Source: Eonycteris spelaea
Lineage: Eukaryota; Chordata; Mammalia; Chiroptera; Pteropodidae
Reading direction: 5' to 3'
NCBI GenBank assembly: GCA_003508835.1
Contig: PUFA01000655.1
Span: 57,446 to 121,445, forward strand
DNA length: 64,000 nucleotides
The position numbers and the translations under genes are program-made. Position 1 is the first letter of the stretch. Each line of letters opens with the position of its first letter. Positions 23,501 through 35,934 of this stretch are shown in pieces. The notes beneath the pieces were generated by a model. That model worked only from the letters and a program-made list of their open reading frames with translations. It had not been told where the DNA came from and ran no database searches.

Positions 23501-23910
23501 AGGGCACTATCCTGTCCCAGTCTTTCCCTTCGAGCCCCATGCACCAGTCTTATTTGGTCACTGAACTGCAGAAGGATAACATTTCCTCATAATTAGTGTC
23601 AGGGCATGTGCGGCAGCTGCCACGAGCCAAACTTCTACACTGGAGTCAAACATCTTTAGCCCAGAAGCATCCTTTCCACTACAGACCACCAATGGTGCAG
23701 CTGCCATAACCAAACTCCATATGCCAGGGGATTCAAGACTTCAGGACCTGGAAAAGATGCTCAATTCCAACCAGCATGAAATAACTAACTCCTTTCTCAA
23801 GGACTTCTTAAAGAATATCTTTAGAGAATTTTGAAAGATTTAGCATTTTTCACCTGAGAGCTTAAAAGACTTTGAAAAGGGTTTAGAGAAATTTCCCCCA
23901 GCCCCCCAAA

Positions 23911-24030
23911 ATAGAAATAGATATAGATATAGATATATAGATATAGATGATATAGATATAGATATATCGATAGATGATTGATTGATAGATAGATAGATAG
24001 AGAGATAGATAGATAGATTGATTGATTGAT
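23911..24030. repeat. (GATA)n/(GATT)n microsatellite
   Basis: About 120 bp of gata, gatata and gatt units, compound and imperfect. It reads as an open frame of Ile/Ser/Tyr/Leu repeats on the minus strand, which is not a gene. Confidence 0.95.
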
Positions 24031-25149
24031 TCAAGAATAAAGAGGCCACTCAGGAACCTGGCAAAGATAATGGTAAGTCACAGGAGATTCATGCTATTGT
24101 TGGGGAAGCCAAAGCAAAATCCAGAAATAAGGAACAGTTCCTTTGCAGATACCATCACTGAATGAATATGTTCTATTGCTGAGAAATAAGATCCCTCAAT
24201 ATCAATCTTGAATAATATCATTTTGAGGTTATTTTTATTTTATCTGGATAATTTTGTGCATATTATTAATAACAAAAGTTTTGCTGAACAAAGACTCAGA
24301 AACTCACATATGCATCCACGAGTATATACATACATTTCACATGCTTTAAGATTCTTTTTCAAACCCTAAACCAGTGAAAGAAAATAGAATTTTCTCCAAA
24401 AGTACAGTAAAAAAAGTATTTTTAAACAAGGACTTGCAAAGTGCTTTTTTCATCCCTGGATATTTATTTTGTTTTATAATTCCTTTGAGACTTTTAAAGT
24501 TGGAGAGGGAGGAAAAATGGCTTTCAAATTTGAGTCTGGAACACAGCTAACCTATCAAGTCCAAAAGAGATGTAAAGAAAGTATCTGTCTAACAGTGCAG
24601 ACACTGCCGGTACCTGGAACAAAAGCATTATTGAATGGAAGAAGAATTTAAACTGAAGCAAGTCCAAATGTAATACCTCACTAACTCCAGGTCCTACTGC
24701 TGTTTTTCTTAATAAGATGAACTATTAGTCCTGGGTTACATATATTTCAACAACCAGGGTCCTCAGCAAGTTACAGGGAGGCCAATGGCCCACCTTAATC
24801 CATTCACCTATTTAAAATGCATGATTATCTCTCTTAAGATCATTTGGGTCCCTGGCCATGAACTAGGAGAAGTTTGCTGTATAAAACCAATGGATACAAG
24901 GGCCTGAAAATAAGGTGAATTTTTTTGCCCTATCTCTGAAGTTTTCATTTCTTTAATTTAAAAATGCAAAGGAAAATAAGAGTGAAAAGAATTGTAGGTT
25001 TTATGGTTTTAAAAAGATGAAAAATAAACAGTTTACAGTTTATGGTGTCTACAAAAAATACTCCTCTCCTCACTTACTTCTTTAAATAAGCTTTTAAATT
25101 ACCTTTAAAAGGGGAAAAGAAAACTCTGCTATTATAGGAGTTACTGAAA

Positions 25150-25280
25150 TCCAGTGTGGGAGACTAGTTAAGAGCCTAAGTCTATAATGTTCCGGTATAG
25201 TTTATGTCTATACCGTTTAATCTCTGCAAAGTTATGTGTCCTCAATTTTTCACTGTAAAATGAGGATGATACAGTTGTAG
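25150..25280 (+). mobile_element. MIR-like fragment
   Basis: Weak match: gttaagagcctaagtctat, ttaatctctgcaaagttatgtgtcctcaa, actgtaaaatgaggatgata. Confidence 0.45.
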
Positions 25281-25287
25281 TGATGAG

Positions 25288-25345
25288 CAAATTTACATAT
25301 ATGTACATATGTAAATTTATATGTATATATTTATATATATATAGC
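25288..25345. repeat. TA/ACAT-rich near-palindromic tract
   Basis: aatttacatat/atgtacatatgtaaatt forms a near-perfect inverted repeat, followed by (ta)n. It is probably simple-sequence expansion. Confidence 0.8.
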
Positions 25346-25669
25346 TTAGTTTGGACTACAAATTCAATAAATAATTTCTCTTAAGTTTATAATTAGTATT
25401 AATAGTAAAAACCACCATTATGCTGGAAAATATCTCCAAAGGTTATTTAACAACTTAATGAATTCCAGGCTGGATAACATTTACTTACTTCCTCTGATAG
25501 AAGGCTTTCTAGTGGGGAGGAGGGAAAGAATTTTTCCAATCTCCCATCAAGCCCCCATCTAACAATCATTATGATTTAAAAAATTCTTCTTCATTTGAAT
25601 ACACTCAGAGAATCACAGAGTATAAGCTAGTCATTCATTTCTGCCACAACCACTCCCAGGCAACATTCA

Positions 25670-26115
25670 CTAAACTCACTTTTACTGAGCATTTATTCAG
25701 TGTGTTAAGCATTATGCTAAGGCATTGAGAATACAGGGACACATTTTCCTTGGCCCTGAGAAGCTCTTAGTCAAGAGAAAGTGACACACGTGAAGATCAA
25801 TCAATAATCACAGGAGGAAGGAATGTGAGCATAAGGGAGCATGTACAAAGTGCAGAAGCATCAACCTGGTCTGAGCACAAAAAACAACTCCACAGAGGAT
25901 GTGATCTTTGAGTGGGGCCTAAAGCAAAGAAACATTTCCCAGATGCAAAAAGAGAAGGTGTTCCAGGAAGGGTGAACAGGTATGGGCAAAGAGGTACAAG
26001 TGTGAAGAAATCATGGCATGTTGGGTGGGAAAAGAATATAGAGCTTGGTAGCCAAATTGGAGCATCGAAGTGGCAGGAGGCAGCTACAAAGGTGGAAGGT
26101 AATGCTCATCAATAA
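25670..26115 (-). mobile_element. L2 LINE fragment, antisense
   Basis: Antisense L2 3' end: tttactgagcatttattcag, taaggcattgagaatacagg, gagaagctcttagtcaag, then gtgatctttgagtggggcct and ggtgttccaggaagggtgaacagg. The motif order is that of the L2 3' region read backwards. Confidence 0.7.
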
Positions 26116-26309
26116 AGGACCCAAATGCCATAGAAAAGATATGAACTTCATAAAGTAGAGAGTAAGATAAGTGAAGTTTTTAGTACTGCATGTTGCTGGG
26201 CTATGAATGTATTCTCAAAGGTCTGATAGTTTTACAAAAATTTGAAATTTCTTTGTTTTAATTTTAAAGATAAAAAAATTAAATTATTTGGAAAATAAGA
26301 CATAACTTT

Positions 26310-26870
26310 TCAAATATTTTATTCATTTCTTTGAAATATATCTATTGAATATCTACTATGTGCCAGGCACAATACTAAGGCATTGGGGACATAACAATGA
26401 ACAAAAGAGAAAGAGTGCCTGACCTATGGAACTTAGTCTAATAAGGGGAGACAATCAATAAAGAAATAAAAATATAGCATATTAGAAAACAATGCTACAC
26501 AAAAAAATAAAACATGAATGGTAAGAGGATGTTAATTTTATAAAGGGTGGACAGTTAGTCTCAGTCATACTTTCCCATTAACATGGCATTTAAGCAAAGA
26601 TTTGAAGAAAGTAAGATATTTGAAAGATATTTTTTAAAATAAGATTTTTATTTACCCACAGTTGTCACAAAAAGAATGTGTTTTGGTTTTGGGGGGTTTT
26701 TTCCCATTTACAAGGAGTACATATACGAAATTTGGGGGGCAGGGAGGGTGGGTAAGGGAGGTATTTTAGAACTGGAACATAGCCTGAAAAGATGGGAGAT
26801 TAGAGGCAGCGAAACCAGCAAGGAATTGAAATAATCCAAGGGGGAAAAGATGGTGAGTCTCTACAGTACA
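26310..26870 (-). mobile_element. L2 LINE fragment, antisense
   Basis: Starts tatctactatgtgccagg, caatactaaggcattgggg, acataacaatgaacaaaag, ggaacttagtctaataagg; later catttaagcaaagatttgaag and ggaattgaaataatccaagg. It is interrupted by a T/G-rich piece at 26640-26760 of unknown origin. Confidence 0.7.
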
Positions 26871-27180
26871 GCCTGCACTTTAGTTCCTAGCAGTGTGGCA
26901 GAACAGATAACTACAGACACCTGGAAAAGACAGAGAAAATACAAAATCAACAGAAAACGCAAAAAAAAAATCACTTTGTATGCATAGATGAGCATGCATG
27001 AAAATAAGAGAGGTCTTCAGGGGTCAAAAGCAAAGAGGGAAACTAAAAATCAGATTAGTGAGAGGTGTTGAAGGTTTGGCTCTCAAGGAGTCAGTCAGGG
27101 GCACAGGGAGGTAACCTGGGTGAAAACAGCCTTGGGAGTAGGGTGGGAGAAAAGGCTCTAGACAAGTTAGAGCTGAGACG

Positions 27181-27193
27181 CCCCCCCCCCCCC
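27181..27193. repeat. poly-C run
   Basis: Thirteen consecutive C. Such runs are prone to length errors in sequencing and to polymorphism. Confidence 0.95.
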
Positions 27194-28079
27194 GCCATAA
27201 AACTGGATCAGTGAAAAGACAGCCTGAACTCTGAGCTCAGGGCAAGATAAAACTGGTTTCTCCAAGAGTCTAACTTCATGTGTATTTGGGGTTCATTTTA
27301 CAGTTTCTAAATAGATCAGCCAAATAGAGAATAAAATTAAATATAAATATCTTGATCCCAGAGATCAAGATATTCAGAGAAAAAAAAAATCTAATACTCA
27401 TTAAAGATCAAGGGGAGAAAAATGTTTCTAAGCAGAAATAAAATTAAATTCACACCCCAGCATAGCAGAGTAAAGTTTAACAATGCTAGACACACAAAAA
27501 AATGATTTAGGGAGCAACCAGAGAGAAGGAATGGATTAACTACAAAAGAACAATATAAGATGACAAAAGACTTCTCAAGGGAGCAACAATATTATTTCAA
27601 CATTATTATTTCAACAACAACAGCTGGAAAGTGCTAAATAAGGTTGCAAATATAACTCTCAACCTTAGAATTTTACTCCCTGTGAATCTGCCACTCAATA
27701 ATGAGGATGAAATAAAGATATATTCAGAAAAAAAACAGAGTTTACCACTAACATAATCCACCTGAAATAGTCTGGTTGATTAGAGCCAAATTTTGAAGAA
27801 TTTTGAGAGTCAGTTGACTACACATTGGTAACTTGAATTCAGCCATGGTGGGAATATTTATACCATGGAAATCAGCAAACACTAAAAATCAGACTTCTTT
27901 TTGGCCCTCAGGGAACCAGCTGTTAAATTTAAACATTTAGCACACACTACCATTAAAGAACTTCTAGAATATATACTTCAAAAAAAAAAGAAAAAAGAAA
28001 AAATCTAGAAGAAAGAACTGATACAAGCATAAAACAATACTAATGATGACAACTAATTTGGTGAGTTTAGGATTTTATC

Positions 28080-28425
28080 AGTCAGGTAATCACTTTAGGC
28101 TATTTCAAAATCCCTATGGCTTAAAACAATAAATTTTTATTTCTCACTCATGCTAAATATCCTTCAGTGGTTAGCTGGGGGACTCTGTAGCCATTCAAAG
28201 ACCTCATCTCTAAACCTTCCGGTTGCTACAGGTCACATGGTGAACTGCACAACACTAGCTCTTTAAGCTTTCTATTTCTCATACTTTACTGGCAAAAGTA
28301 AGTCACACTACCATGAGTAATTTCAAAGAAGATAGGAAAGTACAATGCTGCCATATTCACAGGAGAATATAAAAAGAAAAGCATGTAAGACAGGAGGCAA
28401 ATGGATGGTATTAAAACATTCTAAA
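28080..28425 (+). mobile_element. old retroelement fragment, family C (copy 1)
   Basis: Reads aaaatccctatggcttaaaac, aataaatttttatttctcac, cttcagtggttagctggggg and tgctgccatattcac. A related copy is at 52340-52670. It splits the old L1. Family name not certain. Confidence 0.5.
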
Positions 28426-28794
28426 GTCTTCATATATTTTTTGAGAAAGCAGAAGATAAAAAGGTTAACTTTAATTCTAGTGTACATGTTAAAATTTTAG
28501 AGATAATAATTAAAAGAATGAGAATAAAATTATAATTCTATTTCAAATATGTAGGAAAGGAAAACAAAGAAAATACAAACAAAAAAGAGGAAAGAGACCT
28601 AGAAAAAGGCAGGGTAAATAGGAAGCACAATATAAAACAGTTGAAATAAATCCAAACACATCAGTAATTATAATAAATGTAAATGGAATAAACTTACCAC
28701 CCAAAAGGACAGAAATCATCCATTTGCACTCTTTTTAATGCTGCTATATCTGCTTGTAAGAAATATACCAAAACTTTAGGACACAGAAAAGTTG

Positions 28795-29065
28795 AGCGTG
28801 TAAGGATGGATTCCGAACTCAGGCACAGAATCACTCAGGCATGGAAGTCACACAAGCCTAGGTATAACATCAGGAAAATCAATAACCCTTGAAGGGTGGT
28901 AGTTTCCTCATCTGTAAAATGAGCTTTACAATGTTACACTTTTTCCACATGTGAACAGTGTTACACAAAGTTCACAACATTTTACAATGTTATTAGGATT
29001 AGATGAGCTGTGTGTGAAGTGCTTCAAATGGGCCTGGTTCACAGCAGCAGCCTGGCAAGTGACAG
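28795..29065 (+). mobile_element. MIR SINE with a 44-bp insertion
   Basis: MIR order: ggattccgaactcaggcac, agtttcctcatctgtaaaatg, then after an insertion attaggattagatgagctgtg and gtgaagtgcttcaaatggg. The 44-bp insertion (28937-28980) is flanked by 12-bp direct repeats tttacaatgtta. Confidence 0.7.
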
Positions 29066-29129
29066 CAATCATCTTACAATTAACTCTACCTGCCCACATG
29101 CAATGAGGCAGAGTGTTTTGCAAACAGAG

Positions 29130-29995
29130 CTTCAATCATTCTTCCCACCTCTATCCTCACGCTCCTTTGTAATGTAACTTTACCACTTCTCCCACCAAGA
29201 AGTCTACTTTACTTCTTAGCCCCTTGAGTCTGGACTGGCCTTGGACTTGTTTTAACTAACATTCGTGTTGTGTGTAAGTTCCAAGCCCAGGCCTCAAGAC
29301 ACCTTGCCACTTCTACTTCCAGCCAAGATGGAATTACAGACACGGAATAACTTTCTTGCCTGAAACAATTCAAAAACTGCATAACATATATGAAATAATG
29401 ATTTCAAAAACAGTAATCCCTGAGAAATAGGAATCAAGTGAGGTAACTGCCCCAGTCTACTGCAGGGAGACAGTGTCCAGGCTGCAGCACAAGCTGGTAA
29501 ATTCCAGGCAAAGACTATAGTCTCCCTGATTTGAGAGGAGTCGGGAACTATCAAGTCGACTAGATATTACTGGGCAGAAAGCTGCACAGGGTCCCCCTTG
29601 AACATCCCATATATGTGGAGAAACTGCCTGAGTCTAGGAAAAGAACTACCCAAAGGACAGAGGAAACCATACGTGAGCACCCTTAATGTGAAGAAGCTCA
29701 AGCCACCCTATTTGAGGATAAGAGACCATGAGAAGAGAGACCCAGAAAAAGCCCACATCAACCACCAGATGTGTGACAGGCCATCTTAAACCAAACAGCC
29801 TCTGTCAAATCACCAGATTACTGCAACCTCATGAATGACCCTAGAAGAGATCAATAGAAGAACCACCCAACTGAGACCAGCCAAACCCAGCCAAAACTAA
29901 TGACCCTCAGAACTATGAACAAAGAGTTATTGTTTTAAGTCACCAATTTGGGGGCTGATTTATTATACTGCAATAGAGAACTGATATACAAGATG
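29130..29995 (+). mobile_element. composite old retroelement
   Basis: The outer parts belong together: gacttgttttaactaacatt...caagcccaggcctcaag (29130-29300) and, at the end, gaagaaccacccaactgaga, gttattgttttaagtcacc, aatttgggggctgatttatt, gcaatagagaactgatatac. The middle (about 29320-29600) looks like a separate insertion starting ccagccaagatggaatta. I recognise the 3' end as a common mammalian repeat but cannot name it safely. Confidence 0.5.
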
Positions 29996-30834
29996 TCTAA
30001 AACAATGTTGTATATACAGAAAACAAGCAAAATGTCCAGTAAATGGCTCATCCCTGCCACTCATCAGCATAAACCAATACCTAAAGGCAGTCAGCCCCGC
30101 TGTAGCAAGAGTCACAGACTTCTTCACTTGCAGGAAGTTAAAACCATTGCGGAAACACATGTTTTGAATCAAAGAATCCTGAAATATCAGAGCGCAAATG
30201 TCACATCCACCGTGAAGCGCTCCCAAGATTCTACTGATAGAAATGCCTGCTTTTTCCTCCTGTGTCCATGAAACATTGAGTATAGCTCGGCTCTGGCACC
30301 TATGTCAGTGTATTCCGTGGGCCTCCTAACTTCAGCAGCAGTCAGTGCTGGCCGACACAGCTAAGCAGTTCACTCTTACTTGTGGTGAGTCACTCAGCAC
30401 AGTTCCTGTCCCCAAACAATAACTACACTGGATGCTGCATGCTGGGCTATTTTAATACTGGAGGAAGAGGTCACAACACAGAGACAAGATTAAAGGATGA
30501 CTAAGGAAGCAGCTCCGTAATAGTAACAACAGAGGGGGTTTGCTTTAAATTTATCAGGACCCCTGCATGCACCCATGACTCACCCTACTCTGGTGGGGAA
30601 AAATACAAGAGCCAATAATCCACAAATATTTCAAAACTCTAATGAGCCTTCATGTATCTCACGAAGTCAGTTTGCTTCAAAATGGGCATCTGTCTGCTGC
30701 TCTTGGTCACAGAGGAAACTGACAAGCTAGGAGTTCATGCTGATCTGAAAAGCTCAGGTGAACAACACACACAAGATGTAACTGAGCCTGTGAGAAGGTT
30801 TTAAAAGTTAAAATCACCCCCAGTCCCTGGCTAC

Positions 30835-31375
30835 TTCTGATATCTCATTTCCCCATTGTTCTCACCTCACTAGGCTCCAGCCACCAGAGACTCCTTTTCA
30901 CTCTTCAAGCATACCAAGCACATTCCTGCCTCAGGGCTGTTGTCTTTGCTCTTCCCTCTGGTGGAATACTCTTCCACCAGATATTTAAATGGGTTCCTCC
31001 TTTACTGTATTTAGTTCTCTGCTCAGAAGTCACTTCCTCAAGGAGGTCATCCTAGGCCACTCCATCTAAATTAGATCCCCACATACACTCTAGAATTCTC
31101 TATTCCCATACCCTGCTTTTTTTCCTCATAGTACATGGCATCACCAGAGATTATCTATCTATCTATCTATCTATCCATCCATCCATCCATCCATCCATCC
31201 ATCCATCCATCCATTCATCCATCCATCCTTAATTAGTGTGTGCCTACTAACTATAATGTGAGCTCCATGAGGGCAGGGATCCGACTATTTGTTTAAAACT
31301 GTACATTTAGTGCCAACAACAATGCCACAGACCTAGCAGATGGTCAATAAACATTTGTTCAATGAATTAATTTAC
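30835..31375 (+). mobile_element. L2 LINE 3' end containing a tetranucleotide repeat
   Basis: Reads ctgcctcagggctgttgtc, ctctgctcagaagtcacttc, ctcaaggaggtcatcctagg, then after the repeat at 31151-31231 gtgagctccatgagggcagg, agatggtcaataaacatttg and ttcaatgaatta. A classic sense L2 3' end. Confidence 0.8.
31151..31231. repeat. (TATC)n(CATC)n microsatellite
   Basis: About six tatc units then about thirteen catc units, grown inside the L2 copy. Confidence 0.97.
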
Positions 31376-31529
31376 TAACTATAAGATATCTTCTATACAT
31401 TGCAAATGTATTTCTACTGCTAGTACTCAAAATGAGTGGCTCATGAAAATTATTTCCTTGTTAGACTATAAGTTCTATAAATACAGATACTATATTTGTC
31501 TTATTGACTTGTAAACTAAAAGTAAAAAT

Positions 31530-31760
31530 AATAACTAACATTTATAAAGTGCTTACTCTGCACTGAGCCCTATGCTAAGCTCTTTATAGGCATTTTCTCA
31601 CGTCTCCTTTGAAACAATTTTACAAAATGAATACGATCACCATTGTCTTTTCACAGATGAGGAAAGTAAGGCTCAGAGAGAGTGAGTCACTTGCTCAAGG
31701 TTACAGCCAAGATTTGAGTCTAACTCTGGGATTCAAGTTCTTAACCCCAAAGCTACACTG
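31530..31760 (-). mobile_element. MIR SINE
   Basis: Antisense MIR: catttataaagtgcttactc, cctatgctaagctctttatag, cagatgaggaaagtaaggc, tcaagttcttaaccccaaagc. Nearly full length. Confidence 0.85.
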
Positions 31761-32636
31761 CCGGATAGGAAACAAAATGAATGAATGAGTGGATTATGAA
31801 CTGGAGATGTCTGTCCTGAGCTGCTCTGGTCGTGGCATATTCTAAATGATTCTGTGCACCCACAGCCAAGCCCCAGGTCACATTGGAGAGGCATTTCTCA
31901 GATGCCTCTCTGAGAAAATTAGAATTGGAAACTGAGAGCATGAGTCAGTCAAAAGAGGAAGCCAAGTTACAAAGAATCCCTCAGGAGGATACGGGCCTTG
32001 GTGAGCTAAAGCCCTAAGGAAGCGCAAGTTCTGAAGAAGCAAAATAGACACAGAGAAAGCTGTGGAAGGTAGATGGAGAAGAGGGAGAATGGAGCAGGAC
32101 AACCATAGAAACGCCCAAGAGAGCAGCAGACTTAGGCACCAATAGTGCTTCAGTTTCGGTTCCAGTAAACCCCTGGCTTTCTTTCTTGAGGTACCTTGAA
32201 AGGGCTCAACCCACCCAATCAACCAAATTGCAATACCCTGGTCAGAGTAAAACAAAGTAGATCAGAACCGACATTCCGGTCCAATCGGCTCCTCTCTGGA
32301 ACTGTTCTCCAGAACTACCTTAGATTACTTACTAATCCTGGACATAAAGGAGTAAATGTTAGGATAGTTCCAGATTTCAGATTTTTCTCTCTCTCTACCA
32401 CACCAACTTGCTCAAGGTCACCAACTTCTGCTCTTGGACATTTCTGGGCAGAAGAAGAGCTCCTGTGACCCCACATGGCAAAGTTGTTCAGAAGAAGATC
32501 CCCCTAGCAGAGCCGGTGGGCCTCTAGTAACTCATTTCTCTTCTTTATACCATAGCCTTCTCATTCCCAGGAAGCAGCAGGCTATAGGCTGCATGACGCC
32601 ATGGTTAGGCACCTGCTCCACCAGAGCTCTACTCCA

Positions 32637-32852
32637 GCAGTTCCCAACCTTTTTGGCACCAGGAACCGGTACTCCTATGAGAATCTAATGCCTGACGATC
32701 TAAGGTGAAGCTGAGGTGGTGATGCTACTGCTGGGGAGTGGCTGCAAATACAGATGAAGCTTCGCTTGCTTGCCTGCAGCTCACCTCCTGCTGTGTAGCC
32801 TAGTTCCTAACACACCACCAACCCTATCATCCCAGGGGTTGGGGACCCCCTG
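32637..32852 (+). mobile_element. MER1-type hAT-Charlie DNA transposon, internally deleted
   Basis: Starts cagttcccaacctttttggc, accaggaaccggt and ends cccaggggttggggaccccc. The interior keeps tatgagaatctaatgcctg, gctgcaaatacagatgaag and cttcgcttgcttgcctgc. This is a MER1-type element with the middle missing, as is usual for the non-autonomous forms. Confidence 0.85.
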
Positions 32853-34189
32853 CTCTACTTCTTTGCTGTCTGTAAACTCTCTTCACTCACAATGATTTCT
32901 TCTTTCAAGGGTCCCATCATCTCTACCTCTGCAAACTGGCTTTCTTTGGGGATCCTCAATCCATCAAACTTGGGCTACACATATCTAGAATCCACTTATG
33001 TTAAGAGCAGAGCAATGGACAAATCCATGGACATAGCTTAGATGTTTCTCTATTTCTTCCCACTGTGCTTCAGAGCCTGTTGGTCACCATCTTTTATTTT
33101 CCAATAAAAGGACACCTAAGGACCCCGAAAGTAATTTAAAGCAAAATTTTTTTGCAAAATACAACATGGGAAGTAGACTTCTGATGTTTAAAAAGATTTT
33201 GTTATAAATGAACTAAAGTATAAAACCTGTTTGCAGGGAGAAGACTGAAAATTTCCTTTATCTTTTAACCTAACTTCATTTAGAACATAAATCAGAAAGA
33301 AAAAGAAAATCCAGTTATACAAGATGTTCAATTAAAATCATTCAGCATAGTGGTACTTTTAAAAATAGTTTAAAGTGTCTTCCAAAGTAATGACTGCTTA
33401 AATAATGGCCTGATAGTTAAAGTAAGCCAATGACGTCTATTTCTTTCTAGCTTCAGTAGACTTTGAAAATCCAGTATATTCTTAAGTAGATACAATTCAG
33501 TTATCTGTTTTGTCAAATATCATCCATTTTACTACCTGGTTTCCACCAAAGGAACCAAAGTCAGGTGGCTCATTTCTTTTCAACTGCTCCTCTTTCCTCT
33601 CAAACCATACACATGTGTTAGAAGTATCTGTTATAACCACAAAATAGATACTTTTGCTGCCAGCTATTATCATTATTCTAAATAAATTCCTTAAATGGTT
33701 GCTAACCCTATTCCTATGTCCAATGTATAGGCTGATGGGAACGAAGCAAGAAAAATATGTTATTTTATTTCTTAATTTTTAAAGAAACAATATTATAAAA
33801 AACTCCAGGAGGACCCAGTCTTTGCAAGCCCCAACACCTTCGTGAATTTTATCTCCAGAGGCCCTACCAGGTTTTCACAATGCCAGTGAGAGACAAATTT
33901 CTTGGTTCTTCCTGCAGGGTGCTGGGAGAAGTCATTTTGAAATATTCCCAGAGCATTCTGCTCTTCTTAACAAGGTATGCCCTCAAAGGGAACAATTTTA
34001 CCAAAACCCAAGTGACTGAGGGAAAGGAAACACCCAACTCCAGCTCCCTCTAGGCCTTCCTGTCTCCCCTAAAGGGAGAGGGATAAAACTGATAAGCACT
34101 AGTGAAGGTCACAGCCCAGAGGCTCTGGCTCACTAACAGACTGAGACCTAATCACAAGATTATTAAGAAACAACTTTAGAAAAATTCTG

Positions 34190-34420
34190 GTTAGGTGCTA
34201 AATATAGTCCTTTCTAGTTTTATAAGTGCTTTCACGCATATTTTCACACTGCATGCCAACCTGTGAGACAGACAAGAAAGAGGACATTTTCCTGTTTTGC
34301 TGATAAGAAACTAAGGTTCTGGGATAATACCAAAGATTGGTGGGGCCAGATTTTAAATTCAGCTATTCAGACTCTCAGTCCAGAGCCGGTTTCTCTAAAC
34401 CACATCTTCTCATATACTAC
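34190..34420 (-). mobile_element. MIR SINE
   Basis: Antisense MIR: tataagtgctttcacgcata, gctgataagaaactaaggttc, agattttaaattcagctatt, agactctcagtccagagcc. Confidence 0.6.
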
Positions 34421-34494
34421 TTATAGATTAGAAAGGAGTCACTAAATTAAGTTTACTGGATCAAAACTTAATTACAGTCCCCAACTTATAATAT

Positions 34495-34725
34495 TGATGT
34501 CATTTATTCAGCCCTTACTTTAAGACAAGCACTGTGACAAGCCTTTCCTGCGCATTCTCTCATCCAATGCTCACTGCATACCTTGCAAGGGAGGTATTCT
34601 TTGGTGCATTTTTTTGGTAAAATACTGAGTATTATGGAGATCAAGTAACTTGCCAAAGGTCACATATCAAGCAAGTATAATTACAAAGGTGACCCCTTAA
34701 CCACTTGCCACTTGTGCTTCAATCT
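34495..34725 (-). mobile_element. MIR SINE
   Basis: Antisense MIR: catttattcagcccttac, acaagcactgtgacaagcc, atcaagtaacttgccaaagg, cacatatcaagcaag. Confidence 0.65.
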
Positions 34726-34728
34726 AAT

Positions 34729-35206
34729 TGTGGAATGTGGCTAAGACTCTCTCCTTGACCAAACTTTAGTTAGCCTCCTCCTATCACCTAGACCGTGGCT
34801 TCTGCTCTGTCCTTCCCAGATCTGCAGAACCCATCTTAGCAAGAAAACGGCTAAGTCAATTAAGAAAGAGTCCCCCACCCCAGATATCTGATTCTGTTCC
34901 TCTTCCTCCACCTGTGATGTCTATCTAAGTCCTTGGCCTGCCTTTAGCAAGAATCCTGTTAGGTCAATTTACCAAGAATCCTCCTAACCTTGATTTCTCC
35001 CCTTGCTAATTTTCCATTCAATGACCCCCTCATTCTAATCATTAGCTATAATCCCCAGCTGTCTTTACTGTATTCGAAGTTGAGCCTGATCTCTATCCTC
35101 TACAACACTCTTATTGCAATAGTCTTGAATAAAGTCTCCCTTACCATTTTAACAAGTGTCAGGATAATTTTTTCTTTAACACAGAAATGACACTCCAAAA
35201 AATTAA
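34729..35206 (+). mobile_element. LTR-like unit (solitary endogenous retroviral LTR, family not named)
   Basis: Begins tgtggaatgtggctaag and ends in ...aattaaca. It carries a ttgaataaagtctccc polyadenylation signal near 35127, followed by a short U5-like piece (accattttaacaagtgtcag, aattttttctttaaca). About 3 nt after it comes tctggggctc, which loosely resembles the start of a proline-tRNA primer-binding site. No gag, pol or env sequence follows. Limits and class are tentative. Confidence 0.45.
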
Positions 35207-35761
35207 CAGTTCTGGGGCTCAAGAACCTCTGGAACCATATTTTTGCTACCCAGAAGCCTCTGAGGCTTGTACATACTAAGATATTTGATCACAGTTTAAA
35301 TTGGTATTTGATCTGATAAGAGAAGAGGTACGGGAGAACACAAGAGCACCAAGCACCTACACAAGGGACAAGGGAAGTGGTAGCTTGTGGGTGCATGTAG
35401 CTAGTAGCTGCCCTATTGCTTGCTTCAGGCCAATCAGTGTTTTGTGGGCAAGCGGTCTGAGGTACAACACCTCCTCACTTTCCCTCATCACCAAAGTTTG
35501 CCTTCTGGCCCCTAAAAGCTATGAGGATGGAGAGGAAGACACCTCCCATCTAGATCTTCTGGACCAAGCACCCACTTCCAGCCACTGTACCCAAAGCCTG
35601 CTCATGCTGAAGGTCTACTGTGGAGCTCATTCCCATGTACCCCAACTCTGAGCTTCCAGAGTTCAGGAGCAGGCAGGAAAGAGGGGCATCTAACAGCTAC
35701 CTACAAAATCCATCTGATACAGTCTCTGGAGAGCAATTCCCAGGGAGAGACTGCTTTTATT

Positions 35762-35830
35762 ACACACACACACACACACGCACGCACACACGCACACACA
35801 TATATGCAAGCACACACATAAACACACAGA
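35762..35830. repeat. (CA)n/(CG)n interrupted microsatellite
   Basis: CA tract with several CG and a central tatatgcaag interruption. Confidence 0.95.
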
Positions 35831-35934
35831 GTTTCCAATACTCTATGAGGAAAGATGCTTAAGGAAGCTCTAGGAAGTACTGTCAAAGCATCAAGGCTCA
35901 TGTAATCCCTGAATCACCACCATAATTATAATAA

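Larger units (their letters stand above)
26870..28790 (+). mobile_element. old L1 (L1M/HAL1-like) interrupted by another repeat
   Basis: A-rich plus-strand sequence with L1 landmarks: agaattttactccctgtgaatc, aataaagatatattcagaaa, aagaacttctagaatatatac, then from about 28440 aattataataaatgtaaatgg, ataaacttaccacccaaaagg, gacacagaaaagttgagcg. Frames are fully decayed. A different repeat occupies 28080-28425. The 13-C run at 27181-27193 and the hairpin at 27346-27374 lie inside it. Confidence 0.6.

Noticed and set aside
23840..24049. Minus-strand frame of Ile/Ser/Tyr repeats
   Set aside because: Translation of the GATA microsatellite.
29598..29789. 63-codon basic plus-strand frame (MNIPYMWRN...)
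   Set aside because: Lies in a composite old retroelement, with no domain and no start context of note.
31151..31231. CRISPR-like or minisatellite array
   Set aside because: Units are 4 bp (tatc/catc) without spacers: a microsatellite.
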